Shown in pieces: positions 52,551 through 62,161 of a stretch of DNA of 64,000 nt. Each line of letters starts with the position of its first letter. The stretch's first letter is position 1. The notes beneath the pieces are model-generated. The model saw only the letters and a list, made by a program, of their open reading frames with translations, was not told the DNA's origin and did not search any database. A program made the position numbers and the translations under genes. This DNA is from Microbacterium sp. ProA8 (GTDB taxonomy: Bacteria; Actinomycetota; Actinomycetes; Actinomycetales; Microbacteriaceae), in assembly GCF_039905635.1 (NCBI RefSeq), contig NZ_CP157000.1, positions 2,914,001-2,978,000 on the forward strand. The letters are read 5' to 3'.

Positions 52551-54203
52551 ATGAGGCTCAGAACATCCCTCGCCGCCGTCGGTGTCGCCGCGGCGCTGGT
52601 GCTCACCGGCTGCGCCGGTGGAAGCGGCAACGATGACAACTCGGCGGGTGCGGCGCTCACCATCGCCAAGCCCGACGGTGCGATCACCACCGAGTCCCAC
52701 AACCCCTACCTCGGCGACTCGTCCGCCTCGAAGTACGGCTACGCCAAGGTCATCTTCGAGCCGCTGGCACTCGTGAACCCCACGGGCGACCTCGGCACCA
52801 CCCCGTGGCTGGCCGAGTCGGTGGAGTGGAACGACGATTACACCGAGCTGACCGTCGTCCCACGCGCCGATGTCACCTGGAGCGACGGCGAGGCCTTCAC
52901 AGCCGACGACATCGTCTTCACCTTCAACATGTACATCGACGGCACGCTGAACGACACGTCGGCCCTCAATCTCGAGAGCGCGACCTCCGACGGCGACACC
53001 GTCGTCCTGAAGTTCGCCGACTCGAAGTACACGGCGCAGGCCCGCGTGCTGCACACGCCGATCGTCCCCGAGCACATCTGGGAGAACATCGACGACCCCA
53101 ACACCGACCCGCTGACGGACGAGGGCGCGGCCGTCGGCACCGGCCCGTACGTGCTGGACAGCTGGACGACCGAGTCCGTCGCCCTCACGGCCAACGCCGA
53201 CTACTGGGGCGGCGACCTGGCGGTTCCCCAGCTGAATTACGTGTCGTACGGCGACAACGCCGCCCTGACGACGGCGCTCGTCTCGGAGGAGGCCGACTGG
53301 GCGCAGGCGTTCATCCCGCAGATCGAGGACAGCTTCCTGGCCGCCGACGAGGACAACCAGTTCCTCGCCTCCCCCACTGCGGGCGCGGGCACGCTGTTCA
53401 TGAACCTGCAGACCAAGCCGTTCAACGACCCGGCCCTGCGTCAGGCGATCGCGTGGACCATCGACCGTCAGGCGTACGTCGACGTGGCACGCGAAGGCGC
53501 GAGCACGCCCATCTGGAGCGTCACCGGCCTCGGAGACCTGCTCGCCGACGAGATCGACGCGGAGTACGAGGGCGCCGTCTACAGCGTGGACACCGACAAG
53601 GCCAAGCAGATCCTCACCGACGCGGGCTACACCTGGAAGGACGAGAAGCTGATCGACCCGGACGGCGAGGCCGTCTCGTTCTCGATCTCCGTGCCCGCCG
53701 GCTGGAGCGACTGGAACACCGAGCAGGCGCTCATCGCCGAGGAACTCGGCGAGGGCCTCGGCATCGAGGTCAAGGTCGACCAGCCTGACTGGGGCGGCTG
53801 GGACGCGGCTCGCCAGGAGGGCACGTTCGACATGATCATCCACTGGCTGGAGGACACCGGCAACGCCTACGGCCTCTACACCTCCACGATGGATCCGAAG
53901 TGGATCGTCGACGGCAAGGCGCAGTTCAACTTCGGCCGCTACGACAACCCGGCCGTCACCGAGGCGCTCAACACCTACGCGAACACCTCGTCGGACGAGG
54001 AGCGCACCGCCGCCGTCGCCGTGATGGAGAAGGCATTCGCCACGGACGTGCCGGCCATCCCGCTCGGCTCCCACCCGCTGCTGGGCGAGTTCAACACCCG
54101 CAACTACGTCGGCTGGCCCTCGGAGGAGGACCAGTACGCATCGGCGGACCCGACGCAGCCGGCTGTGGTTCAGATTCTGACGAAGCTGAAGCCTGCCGAA
54201 TGA
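52551..54203 (+). CDS. ABC transporter substrate-binding lipoprotein (family 5)
   Basis: A 550-residue extracellular binding protein. The lipoprotein signal peptide is MRLRTSLAAVGVAAALVLTG with the lipid-bearing cysteine at position 21, followed by a Gly/Ser/Asn linker. The mature part has the SBP_bac_5 signature (FEPLALVNPTGDLGTTPWLA, then VTWSDGEAFTADDIVFTFNM) and the usual LRQAIAWTIDRQAY. Family 5 proteins bind oligopeptides or, as in cellobiose systems, oligosaccharides; the downstream GH3 gene favours a sugar. The ATG at 52551 has AAGGAG seven bases upstream. A strong stem-loop follows the gene. Confidence 0.9.
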   Translation: MRLRTSLAAVGVAAALVLTGCAGGSGNDDNSAGAALTIAKPDGAITTESHNPYLGDSSASKYGYAKVIFEPLALVNPTGDLGTTPWLAESVEWNDDYTELTVVPRADVTWSDGEAFTADDIVFTFNMYIDGTLNDTSALNLESATSDGDTVVLKFADSKYTAQARVLHTPIVPEHIWENIDDPNTDPLTDEGAAVGTGPYVLDSWTTESVALTANADYWGGDLAVPQLNYVSYGDNAALTTALVSEEADWAQAFIPQIEDSFLAADEDNQFLASPTAGAGTLFMNLQTKPFNDPALRQAIAWTIDRQAYVDVAREGASTPIWSVTGLGDLLADEIDAEYEGAVYSVDTDKAKQILTDAGYTWKDEKLIDPDGEAVSFSISVPAGWSDWNTEQALIAEELGEGLGIEVKVDQPDWGGWDAARQEGTFDMIIHWLEDTGNAYGLYTSTMDPKWIVDGKAQFNFGRYDNPAVTEALNTYANTSSDEERTAAVAVMEKAFATDVPAIPLGSHPLLGEFNTRNYVGWPSEEDQYASADPTQPAVVQILTKLKPAE

Positions 54204-54209
54204 TGTCCG

Positions 54210-54246
54210 GCAGGCGGGGCGGATGCGCGGCATCCGCCCCGCCTGC
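54210..54246 (+). promoter_or_regulatory. 17-bp perfect stem-loop between binding protein and ATPase genes
   Basis: GCAGGCGGGGCGGATGC pairs with its exact complement across a 3-nt loop (GCG). It has no U tract and lies inside an operon, so it may protect the 3' end of the binding-protein mRNA and lower downstream expression, as is typical of binding-protein transporters. Confidence 0.6.
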
Positions 54247-54277
54247 ACGTCACCCTCACGAAAGCGAACCAGCATCG

Positions 54278-55098
<821 letters not shown>

Positions 55099-55102
<4 letters not shown>

Positions 55103-55908
55103 CCGTCCTCGAATTCGACGCCGTCACCAAGACCTACTCGGTGCGCGGCGCCGGCCAGATAAACGCCCTCGACGACGTGAGCTTCACGCTCCACTCGGGC
55201 CAGACCATCGGCCTCGTCGGCCAGTCCGGCAGCGGCAAGTCGACCATCGCCAAGATCCTCACCCAGCTCGAGACTCCCACGAGCGGCGAAGTGCGCCTCG
55301 ACGGCCAGCCGCTCCCCCGCCGCGGCAAAGCCCTGCGCACATACCGCCAGCAGCTGCGCATGGTGTTCCAGGATCCGTTCGCGTCGCTCAATCCCTACCA
55401 CTCGATCCGGTACGCGATCCAGCGCCCCCTCCAGCTCGACAAGGTCGTGCCGAAGGATCAGCTCGACGACGAGGTTCGGCGAATACTCGGCCGCGTGCGG
55501 CTCGACGCCGATCAGGTCATCGACCGCCGCCCGCATGAGCTCTCAGGGGGTCAGCGTCAGCGGGTCGCGATCGCGCGCGCGCTGGCATCGCGCCCAAAGC
55601 TGCTCGTCGCCGACGAGCCGGTCTCGATGCTCGACGTGTCGATCCGCCTCGGTGTGCTCAACCTGCTCGCAGACCTGCAGCGCGAAGAGGGTCTCGGCGT
55701 GCTCTACATCACGCACGACCTCGCAACCGCACGTCACTTCAGCGACGAGATCCTCGTGCTCAACCAGGGACGCGTCGTCGAGCGCGGTCCCGCCGACGAC
55801 GTGATCCTGCGTCCGCAGAACCCCTATACCCAAGAGCTGCGTGCGGCATCCCCCGATCCCGACTCGTTCTTCGCACACGCAGCAGGCATCCTCGGAGGTG
55901 AGAAGTGA
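55099..55908 (+). CDS. ABC transporter ATP-binding protein (OppF type)
   Basis: A 269-residue ATPase with Walker A GQSGSGKST, signature LSGGQRQR, Walker B LLVADEPVSMLD and H-loop LYITHDLATARH. The C-terminal extension PQNPYTQELRAASPDPD is the usual OppF/DppF tail. It overlaps the upstream ATPase (ATGA) and the downstream permease (GTGA), so the operon is tightly coupled. Confidence 0.9.
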
Positions 55909-56999
55909 GCGCCGTCGCCCCCCAGCTCCCCCCTGCAGAGACGCGCACAGCAAACTTCGATGCGATCGAGGCGGGAACGACGGCGACGAGTGCCGTCAAG
56001 GGCCGCTCCCGCATCCCGTGGCGCTTCCTCGGCGGTCGCGCCGTGTTCTACCTGTTCACGCTCTGGGCGGCCATCACGATCAACTTCTTCCTGCCTCGGC
56101 TGATGAAGGGCGACGCGGTGGACGCGTACCTCGCCCGCAACCGCAACGTCTCGCCCGAAGCGGCCGAGGCGCTGCGCGCACTGCTCGGTCTCGACACCGA
56201 CGCGTCGCTCTGGCAGCAGTACCTCGACTACTGGGCTCTGCTCCTGCGCGGCGACCTCGGCATCTCGCTGCTGCACGGCATGCGGCCCGTCACCGAAGTG
56301 GTCGGCCAGTCACTGATCTGGACGGTGGGCCTCGTCGGCGTCGCGACGTTCGCCGCGTTCGCGATCGGCACCATCGGCGGTGCGATCGTGGGATGGCGTC
56401 GCGGCAGCCGGCTGGACGCCCTCGTCCCCATCACGACGTTCTTCAGCACCATCCCGTACTTCTGGCTCGGCCTCCTGGCCATCTCGGTGTTCTCGGTGAC
56501 GCTCGGATGGTTCCCGATCGGCAAGGCCTACGGCGTCGGAGTCAGACCCGAGTGGTCCGCGGAGTTCATCGGCGACGTCATCCATCACGGCTTCCTGCCG
56601 GCGGCGACGATCATCCTCGCCTCGCTCGGCGGCTGGATGCTCGGCATGCGCAACATGATGCTCACCGTGCTCGACGAGGACTACGTCACGGTCGCGCAGG
56701 CCAAGGGCATGCCGAACAGGCGCGTGCTCTGGCGCTATGCCGCACGTAACGCGGTGCTGCCCCAGATCCAGAGCTTCGCGCTGGCCCTCGGATTCATCGT
56801 CGGCGGCACGATCGTCATGGAGGTCGTCTTCAGCTATCCCGGCGTCGGCAAACTGCTGCTCGACGCCACGAATGCGAAGGACTTCGCCCTCATGCAGGGA
56901 GTGTTCCTCGTGATCACGATCTCGGTGCTCGTCGCGAACCTCCTCGCCGACATCGCCTACGCATTCCTCGACCCGCGCACGCGCCAGACGGAGGCCTGA
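55905..56999 (+). CDS. ABC transporter permease (OppB type)
   Basis: A 364-residue inner-membrane permease with six predicted membrane helices. It has a characteristic N-terminal helix (RAVFYLFTLWAAITINFFLP), then the periplasmic part, and the cytoplasmic EAA-type loop in DEDYVTVAQAKGMPNRRVLW followed by RYAARNAVLPQIQ. The start is GTG (55905). It has an extra N-terminal tail of about 40 residues compared with typical OppB. Confidence 0.9.
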   Translation: MSAVAPQLPPAETRTANFDAIEAGTTATSAVKGRSRIPWRFLGGRAVFYLFTLWAAITINFFLPRLMKGDAVDAYLARNRNVSPEAAEALRALLGLDTDASLWQQYLDYWALLLRGDLGISLLHGMRPVTEVVGQSLIWTVGLVGVATFAAFAIGTIGGAIVGWRRGSRLDALVPITTFFSTIPYFWLGLLAISVFSVTLGWFPIGKAYGVGVRPEWSAEFIGDVIHHGFLPAATIILASLGGWMLGMRNMMLTVLDEDYVTVAQAKGMPNRRVLWRYAARNAVLPQIQSFALALGFIVGGTIVMEVVFSYPGVGKLLLDATNAKDFALMQGVFLVITISVLVANLLADIAYAFLDPRTRQTEA

Positions 57000-57003
57000 A
57001 AAC

Positions 57004-58059
57004 ATGGACACGATCGCCGACGACACGATGACCAGACGCCCCGCGAACACCCCCACGACCGCGACGGTCCGCACTCCCCGCTCCGGCGGAACGGCCCCGC
57101 ACAAGAGGCCGACGTTCCGGTCGAAGCTCGGCTCCGCCTTCGCCATGTTCGGAAACGGCAAATCGATCACGGGCCTGTCGATCCTCGGGTTCTTCGTACT
57201 CGTGGCGATCTTCGCCGACGTCCTCGCGCCTTACTCGCCGACGAAGGTGGACAACACCGCCCGCTTCCAGCCGCCGTCGGCCGAGCACTGGCTCGGCACC
57301 ACGCACATCGGCGAGGACGTGCTGAGCCAGGTCATCCACGGCACCCGTGGCGTCATCGTCGTCGGCTTCCTCGCCGCGATCATCGCGACGATCATCGCGA
57401 TCGTCGTCGGCGTCATGTCGGGCTACCTGCGCGGGTGGCGCAGCGAGGGACTCTCGGCGCTCACCAACGTCTTCCTCGTGATCCCGGGCATCCCCCTCAT
57501 CATCATCGTGGCGACCATGTTCGAGGACCCGCCGTTGTGGGTCATCGCCTTGGTGCTCGGTCTCATCGGCTGGGCATGGGGAGCGCGGGTGCTGCGCGCA
57601 CAGACGATGTCGCTGCGCAGCCGCGACTTCGTCCAGGCTGCCAAGGCCAACGGCGAGCCGCTGCGCCGCATCATCACGGTCGAGATGCTTCCCAATCTGA
57701 TGGCGCTGATCGCCGCGAGCTTCGTCGGCACGGTGACGGCCGCGATCATCGGCCTCACGACGCTGTCGTTCATCGGGGTCATCCCGGTGACGACCTACAA
57801 CTGGGGCACGATCCTCAACTGGGCCAGCGCCCAGGGGGCGTTCCGGCAGGGCCAGTGGTGGTGGTTCCTGCCTCCGGGCCTGTGCATCGCGGCGATCGGC
57901 GTCGCACTGTCGCTCATCAACTTCGGCATCGACGAGTACGTCAATCCGCGCCTGCGCTCCGCCGGCGAGCGGGCTCGCGCGATGAAGAAGAAGGGCATGA
58001 ACGTGAACGACACCGTCACGGTCGTGCGCACGAACACGAAGACCCAGGAGAACGCGTGA
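57004..58059 (+). CDS. ABC transporter permease (OppC type)
   Basis: A 351-residue permease with the OppC N-terminal extension, a first helix (ITGLSILGFFVLVAIFADVL) and the periplasmic motif HWLGTTHIGEDVLSQVIHGT. Several helices follow, and the EAA loop is SRDFVQAAKANGEPLRRIIT. The C-terminus INFGIDEYVNPRLR is typical. The ATG at 57004 lies four bases after the OppB stop; its stop overlaps the GH3 start (GTGA). Confidence 0.9.
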   Translation: MDTIADDTMTRRPANTPTTATVRTPRSGGTAPHKRPTFRSKLGSAFAMFGNGKSITGLSILGFFVLVAIFADVLAPYSPTKVDNTARFQPPSAEHWLGTTHIGEDVLSQVIHGTRGVIVVGFLAAIIATIIAIVVGVMSGYLRGWRSEGLSALTNVFLVIPGIPLIIIVATMFEDPPLWVIALVLGLIGWAWGARVLRAQTMSLRSRDFVQAAKANGEPLRRIITVEMLPNLMALIAASFVGTVTAAIIGLTTLSFIGVIPVTTYNWGTILNWASAQGAFRQGQWWWFLPPGLCIAAIGVALSLINFGIDEYVNPRLRSAGERARAMKKKGMNVNDTVTVVRTNTKTQENA

Positions 58060-60359
58060 CCACCGCGACCGTCCCGAACTATCTCGACGAGGCGCTGCCG
58101 GTGGCCGACCGCATCACGGACCTCCTCGGCCGCATGACGGTCGAAGAGAAGGTCGGGCAGATGATGCAGCTCGACGCGCGCGACGACCTCGACGACCATG
58201 TGCTGCGCAAGCACGTCGGCTCGATCCTGCACACGTCGCCCGAACGCGTGCTGCGTGCGCGCGAGCTGACGTTGCAGACGCGGCTGCAGATCCCGCTGCT
58301 GGTCGGCGAGGACTGCATCCACGGCCACTCGTTCTGGGAGGGCGCCACGATCTTCCCGACGCAGCTCGGCATGGCGGCATCGTGGGACGCCGATCTCGTC
58401 GAGCGGGCCGCGCGCGCGACGGCCGTCGAAGTCGCGGCGACCGGCATCCACTGGACGTTCTCGCCGGTGCTCTGCATCGCGCGTGATCTGCGCTGGGGCC
58501 GCGTCGACGAGACGTTCGGTGAGGACCCGCTGCTCATCGGGGAGCTCGCCTCCGCCATGGTGCGCGGCTACCAGGGCGGCGGTCTCTCGGACCCCACCGC
58601 GATCCTCGCGACGGCGAAGCACTTCGCCGGCTACTCCGAGACGCAGGGCGGGCGCGACGCGAGCGAGGCCGACCTGTCGCGCCGCAAGCTGCGCTCGTGG
58701 TTCCTGCCGCCGTTCGAGCGGGTGGCGAAGGAGGGATGCCGCACCTTCATGATCGGCTACCAGAGCACCGACGGCGTGCCGATCACGGTGAACGACTGGC
58801 TGCTCAACGATGTGCTGCGCGGCGAGTGGGGCTACACGGGCACGCTGATCACCGACTGGGACAATGTCGGCCGCATGGTGTGGGAGCAGCGGGTGCAACC
58901 CGACTACGCGCACGCCGCGGCCGCCGCGGTGAACGCCGGCAACGACATGATCATGACGACGCCGGGATTCTTCCAGGGCGCCCTCGACGCTCTCGCACGG
59001 GGGCTGCTGACCGAGGAGGCGCTCGACCGCGCAGTGGCGCGCATCCTGCTGCTCAAGTTCGAGTTCGGCCTCTTCGCTGATCCGCGCCTCCCCGACGACG
59101 CCCGCATCGCGAGCGAGATCGCGACCGCCGAGCACCAGGCGCTGAACCTGGACCTCACGCGTCGATCCATCGTGCTGCTGCGCAACGACGGCCTCCTGCC
59201 CCTCGACGGCGGATACACGGCGGATGCCGGCGGTCGTGCTCTGCCTGGAGCCGCCGGAGCCCGTCGCGTCGCGGTGATCGGCCCCCTCGCCGACGACGCC
59301 CAGACGCAGCTCGGCGACTGGGCAGGCGGTTCCGGCCAGGCAGGATGGCTGGCCGGCCAGCCGCGCGACATGATCACGACCGTCCTCGACGGGTTCCGCT
59401 CATACGCACCCGCCGGCTGGAAGGTCACGCACGCGCGCGGCGCCGACGTGCTGACGCTCGAAGAGGACCCCGCAGGCGCGTTCTTCCCCGACGGCCAGCC
59501 GCGCCCGCAGATCGTCGTACCCTCACCGCCCGACGACGCGCTGATCGCCGAAGCCGTCGCCGCCGCCCGGGCCGCCGATGTCGCGGTGGTGGTCGTCGGC
59601 GACGTGATCGAACTCGTGGGAGAGGGGCGCTCGACGGCGACCCTCGACCTCATCGGCGGGCAGATCGCGCTCCTCGATGCGCTCGCGGTGGCCGGCACGC
59701 CGTTCGTGATCGTGCTCGTGGCGTCGAAGCCGCTGGTACTGCCGCCGTCGGCGCAACGGGCGGCCGCGGTGATCTGGGCCGCGTCGCCCGGCATGCAGGG
59801 CGGCCGCGCGGTCGCCGAGCTCGCGCTCGGTCTCATCGAGCCCACCGGGCGTCTGCCGATCTCGTTCGCCCGTCACGTCGGCCAGCTGCCGATCTTCTAC
59901 AACCAGATCCGCGGTCAGCACGGCAACCGCTACGCGGACCTCACCCAGTCGCCCGCGTGGGCGTTCGGCGAGGGACTCTCGTACACCACCGTCGAGTACG
60001 ACCGCCTGCGCATCGTCGACACCGAGCTCGGCCCGGACGACACCGTGCGCGCGACGGTCGAGCTGCGCAACACCGGCGCGCGCCCCGCACACGAGATCGT
60101 GCAGCTCTACGTGCGCGACGTCATCACCTCGGTCAGCTGGGCCGACAAGGAGCTCAAGGCGTACCGCCACGTCGACCTGCAGCCCGGCGAGACCGTGACG
60201 GTCGAGCTGTCGCTGCCGGTGGCGGAGTGCACGATCGTGGATGCCGCGGGCCGGCGCATCGTCGAGGCCGGAGAGTTCGAACTGCTGGTCGGACCGTCGT
60301 CCCGCGACGACGTGCTCCTCAGCGCCCACTTCCTGGTGGCCGACGGGTCGGCGAGCTGA
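58056..60359 (+). CDS. glycoside hydrolase family 3 beta-glycosidase
   Basis: A 767-residue GH3 enzyme. The N-terminal (beta/alpha)8 domain has MTVEEKVGQMMQLD, HFAGYSETQGGRD (the KH..GY substrate loop) and the nucleophile Asp267 in LITDWDNVG. The alpha/beta sandwich domain follows, then the C-terminal fibronectin-III-like domain (GARPAHEIVQLYVRDVITSV). It has no signal peptide, so it acts in the cytoplasm on glycosides brought in by the ABC transporter; beta-glucosidase or beta-xylosidase activity is the best guess. The GTG start overlaps the OppC stop. A bidirectional terminator follows. Confidence 0.93.
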   Translation: MTTATVPNYLDEALPVADRITDLLGRMTVEEKVGQMMQLDARDDLDDHVLRKHVGSILHTSPERVLRARELTLQTRLQIPLLVGEDCIHGHSFWEGATIFPTQLGMAASWDADLVERAARATAVEVAATGIHWTFSPVLCIARDLRWGRVDETFGEDPLLIGELASAMVRGYQGGGLSDPTAILATAKHFAGYSETQGGRDASEADLSRRKLRSWFLPPFERVAKEGCRTFMIGYQSTDGVPITVNDWLLNDVLRGEWGYTGTLITDWDNVGRMVWEQRVQPDYAHAAAAAVNAGNDMIMTTPGFFQGALDALARGLLTEEALDRAVARILLLKFEFGLFADPRLPDDARIASEIATAEHQALNLDLTRRSIVLLRNDGLLPLDGGYTADAGGRALPGAAGARRVAVIGPLADDAQTQLGDWAGGSGQAGWLAGQPRDMITTVLDGFRSYAPAGWKVTHARGADVLTLEEDPAGAFFPDGQPRPQIVVPSPPDDALIAEAVAAARAADVAVVVVGDVIELVGEGRSTATLDLIGGQIALLDALAVAGTPFVIVLVASKPLVLPPSAQRAAAVIWAASPGMQGGRAVAELALGLIEPTGRLPISFARHVGQLPIFYNQIRGQHGNRYADLTQSPAWAFGEGLSYTTVEYDRLRIVDTELGPDDTVRATVELRNTGARPAHEIVQLYVRDVITSVSWADKELKAYRHVDLQPGETVTVELSLPVAECTIVDAAGRRIVEAGEFELLVGPSSRDDVLLSAHFLVADGSAS

Positions 60360-60369
60360 CAGGAACGGC

Positions 60370-60418
60370 GAAAGGGGAGATCTCCGCGGCGCTGCGGGCC
60401 GCGGGAATCTCCCCTTTC
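60370..60418. terminator. bidirectional terminator between GH3 and DUF3027 genes
   Basis: GAAAGGGGAGAT (60370-60381) pairs with ATCTCCCCTTTC (60407-60418); the interior CCGCGG... adds a second stem. A short T run in each direction is provided by the stem itself. It sits in the 77-bp gap between convergent genes. Confidence 0.7.
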
Positions 60419-60436
60419 CAGCGTCGAGCCGTCGGC

Positions 60437-61378
60437 TCAGTCGCGCTCGTCGTCGTCCTCGGAGTCGTCGTCGTCGGAGTCGTCGTCCTCGTCGGCGTCG
60501 TCGTCCTCGTCGGCGTCGTCGTCCTCGTCGTCGGAGTCGTCGTCCTCGTCGTCGGAGTCGTCGTCCTCGTCGTCGGAGTCGTCGTCCTCGTCGGAGTCGT
60601 CCTCGTCGTCCTCGTCGTCGAAGTCCTCATCGTCGTCCGCGCCGGCCTCGGCGAGCTCGTCGATGTCGACACCGTCGACATCGCCGGCGTGGAGGATGGG
60701 CGACCCGTCGTCGTCGAAGTCCGACGCATCGAGGTCTTCGACGTCGTCGAGGTCCTCGTCGTCGAGGTCCTCGTCGTCCTCGTCCTGGGCGGCCTCGGCG
60801 ATCGCCGCCTGCGCGGCGTGGTAGTCGGCGAGCCGCACGGCCCACGGCACCCAGTCCGGTGCGAGCAGCGCGCCGTCGCCGGGGAGCAGCTCGGCCTCGA
60901 GCACCGTCGGTTCGGCGTCCTCGACGCGTGCGATGCTCACCGTCCAGAACCACCCGGGGTAGCCCGGGAGCCGGTTGGCGAACCGCAGCGAGACCACGCC
61001 GCCGGCCTCCACACGGTAGTCCGCGGGCGCGCCGACCGTCGCCTCCGGCGTGATCTCGCGCAGCGCCGCGAGGGCGAGGTCGTGCGCCGCCAGCAGCTGC
61101 GGGTCGGGCTCAGCCTCGGGCTCGGGCGCGGGCTCAAGCTCGGGCTCGGGCTCGGGTGCGGGCTCAAGCTCGGGCTCGGGCTCGGGTGCCTCGACCGCGG
61201 AAGCGGACGCCGCCTCCGGCTCCGCCGGCGCCCGCGACTCCGGCTCGTCGACCGGGGCCTCGTCGGTGACGGCGGCCGCGGCATCCGTCACCGTCGACTC
61301 GTCCGAGGGCGCGCCGGACTCGCCGTCCACTGCGGTGACGGCGTCGGCAGGATCGGCCGGATCAGGCGTCGAGCTCAT
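60437..61378 (-). CDS. DUF3027 protein with Pro/Glu linker and long acidic tail
   Basis: A 313-residue protein in three parts. Residues 1-95 form a disordered Ala/Glu/Pro-rich arm including an EPEPELEPAPEP repeat. Residues about 95-200 are the DUF3027 domain (LALAALREITPEATVGAPAD, RFANRLPGYPGWFWTVSIAR, LLAPDWVPWAVRLADY). From about 210 to the end there is an almost pure Asp/Glu/Ser tail built from DDEDDDS repeats. DUF3027 is actinobacterial and of unknown function. The ATG at 61376-61378 overlaps the end of the cold-shock gene by 17 bp, so the two are one operon. The acidic tail is coded by tandem GTCGTCCTCGTC-type repeats. Confidence 0.85.
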   Translation of the reverse strand: MSSTPDPADPADAVTAVDGESGAPSDESTVTDAAAAVTDEAPVDEPESRAPAEPEAASASAVEAPEPEPELEPAPEPEPELEPAPEPEAEPDPQLLAAHDLALAALREITPEATVGAPADYRVEAGGVVSLRFANRLPGYPGWFWTVSIARVEDAEPTVLEAELLPGDGALLAPDWVPWAVRLADYHAAQAAIAEAAQDEDDEDLDDEDLDDVEDLDASDFDDDGSPILHAGDVDGVDIDELAEAGADDDEDFDDEDDEDDSDEDDDSDDEDDDSDDEDDDSDDEDDDADEDDDADEDDDSDDDDSEDDDERD

Positions 61379-61745
61379 CAGCCACCTTGCGCAGCACGGC
61401 GGCGACCTTCTTGCCGTGCGCACCGCTCGGGTACCGGCCGTGGCGCAGATCGCCGCCGATGCCGTCGAGCAGCTTCACGAGGTCCTCGATGATGATCGCC
61501 ATGTCGTCGGCGGGCTTGCGGGAGCGCTTCGCGAGACTCACCGGCGCCTCGAGCACACGCACCGAGAGTGCCTGCGGGCCGCGCTTGCCGTCGGCGATGC
61601 CGTACTCGAGCCGTGTGCCCGCCTTGGGCGCGGGCGTGCCGGGGGGCAGGGCCGTGGCGTGCAGGAAGACGTCCTGGCCGTCTTCCGAGGTGATGAAGCC
61701 GAACCCCTTCTCCTCGTCGTAGAACCTGACCTTGCCGGTGGGCAT
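61362..61745 (-). CDS. cold-shock-domain protein with C-terminal extension
   Basis: A 127-residue protein. Residues 1-65 form a cold-shock domain with RNP1 KGFGFITS and RNP2 DVFLHAT (MPTGKVRFYDEEKGFGFIT at the start), an RNA/ssDNA-binding fold. The C-terminal 60 residues are a helical extension (MAIIIEDLVKLLDGIGGDLR, then GKKVAAVLRKVADEL) found in the actinobacterial CspA-like group. The ATG at 61743-61745 follows CGAGG. It is co-transcribed with the DUF3027 gene. A TAGGCT -10-like element lies at 61831-61836 on this strand, leaving a leader of about 80 nt. Confidence 0.88.
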   Translation of the reverse strand: MPTGKVRFYDEEKGFGFITSEDGQDVFLHATALPPGTPAPKAGTRLEYGIADGKRGPQALSVRVLEAPVSLAKRSRKPADDMAIIIEDLVKLLDGIGGDLRHGRYPSGAHGKKVAAVLRKVADELDA

Positions 61746-61879
61746 CGAAACCTCGCTGGATCGGTCGCCGCGCGAACACCGCGGCGAAACAGAGCATGAC
61801 AAAAGCGGGGTCTTCCAACCCCACCACCCAGCCTAACGGACCGGTGCACGATCGTCCCCGGCTCGCCGACGCCAGCGAG

Positions 61880-61885
61880 TAGGCT
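61880..61885 (+). promoter_or_regulatory. -10 element of a leaderless promoter
   Basis: TAGGCT followed by seven bases and the ATG at 61893, the same arrangement as the other leaderless genes of this window; it is back to back with the promoter of the cold-shock gene. Confidence 0.5.
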
Positions 61886-61892
61886 GGAACGG

Positions 61893-62156
61893 ATGAGCAC
61901 CAACCCCGCCGGCGACGTTCCCGTACGCCGCATCGACCGCATCCTGGCCTTCATGTCGCTGGGCCTTCTTGTGCTCTCGATCCTGAGCTTCTTCGCGATC
62001 ATGATCGCGTCCGCCTCCGGCGCCGACATGCGCACGGGCGTCTGGCCCCTCGTGGGCGTGCTGGTGTACATCGCACCGCTCGTGGCGTTCGCGCTGCTGC
62101 TGGCGGTCCTGATCATGAGCTTCGTGCGAAGGGCTCGCGCCAACCGAGGGGGCTGA
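61893..62156 (+). CDS. hypothetical two-helix membrane protein
   Basis: An 87-residue protein with two membrane helices (about 18-42 and 55-77) and basic ends (PVRRIDR and RRARANRGG), so both termini are probably cytoplasmic. It lies five bases before the helicase-associated gene and is likely co-transcribed with it. The family is unknown; similar small multitopic proteins occur next to this gene in related actinobacteria as far as I recall. Confidence 0.7.
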   Translation: MSTNPAGDVPVRRIDRILAFMSLGLLVLSILSFFAIMIASASGADMRTGVWPLVGVLVYIAPLVAFALLLAVLIMSFVRRARANRGG

Positions 62157-62161
62157 CGCGC

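Noticed and set aside
57435..58055. N-terminal extension of the GH3 frame
   Set aside because: It overlaps the OppC permease in another frame; the GH3 start is the GTG at 58056 with a GTGA overlap.
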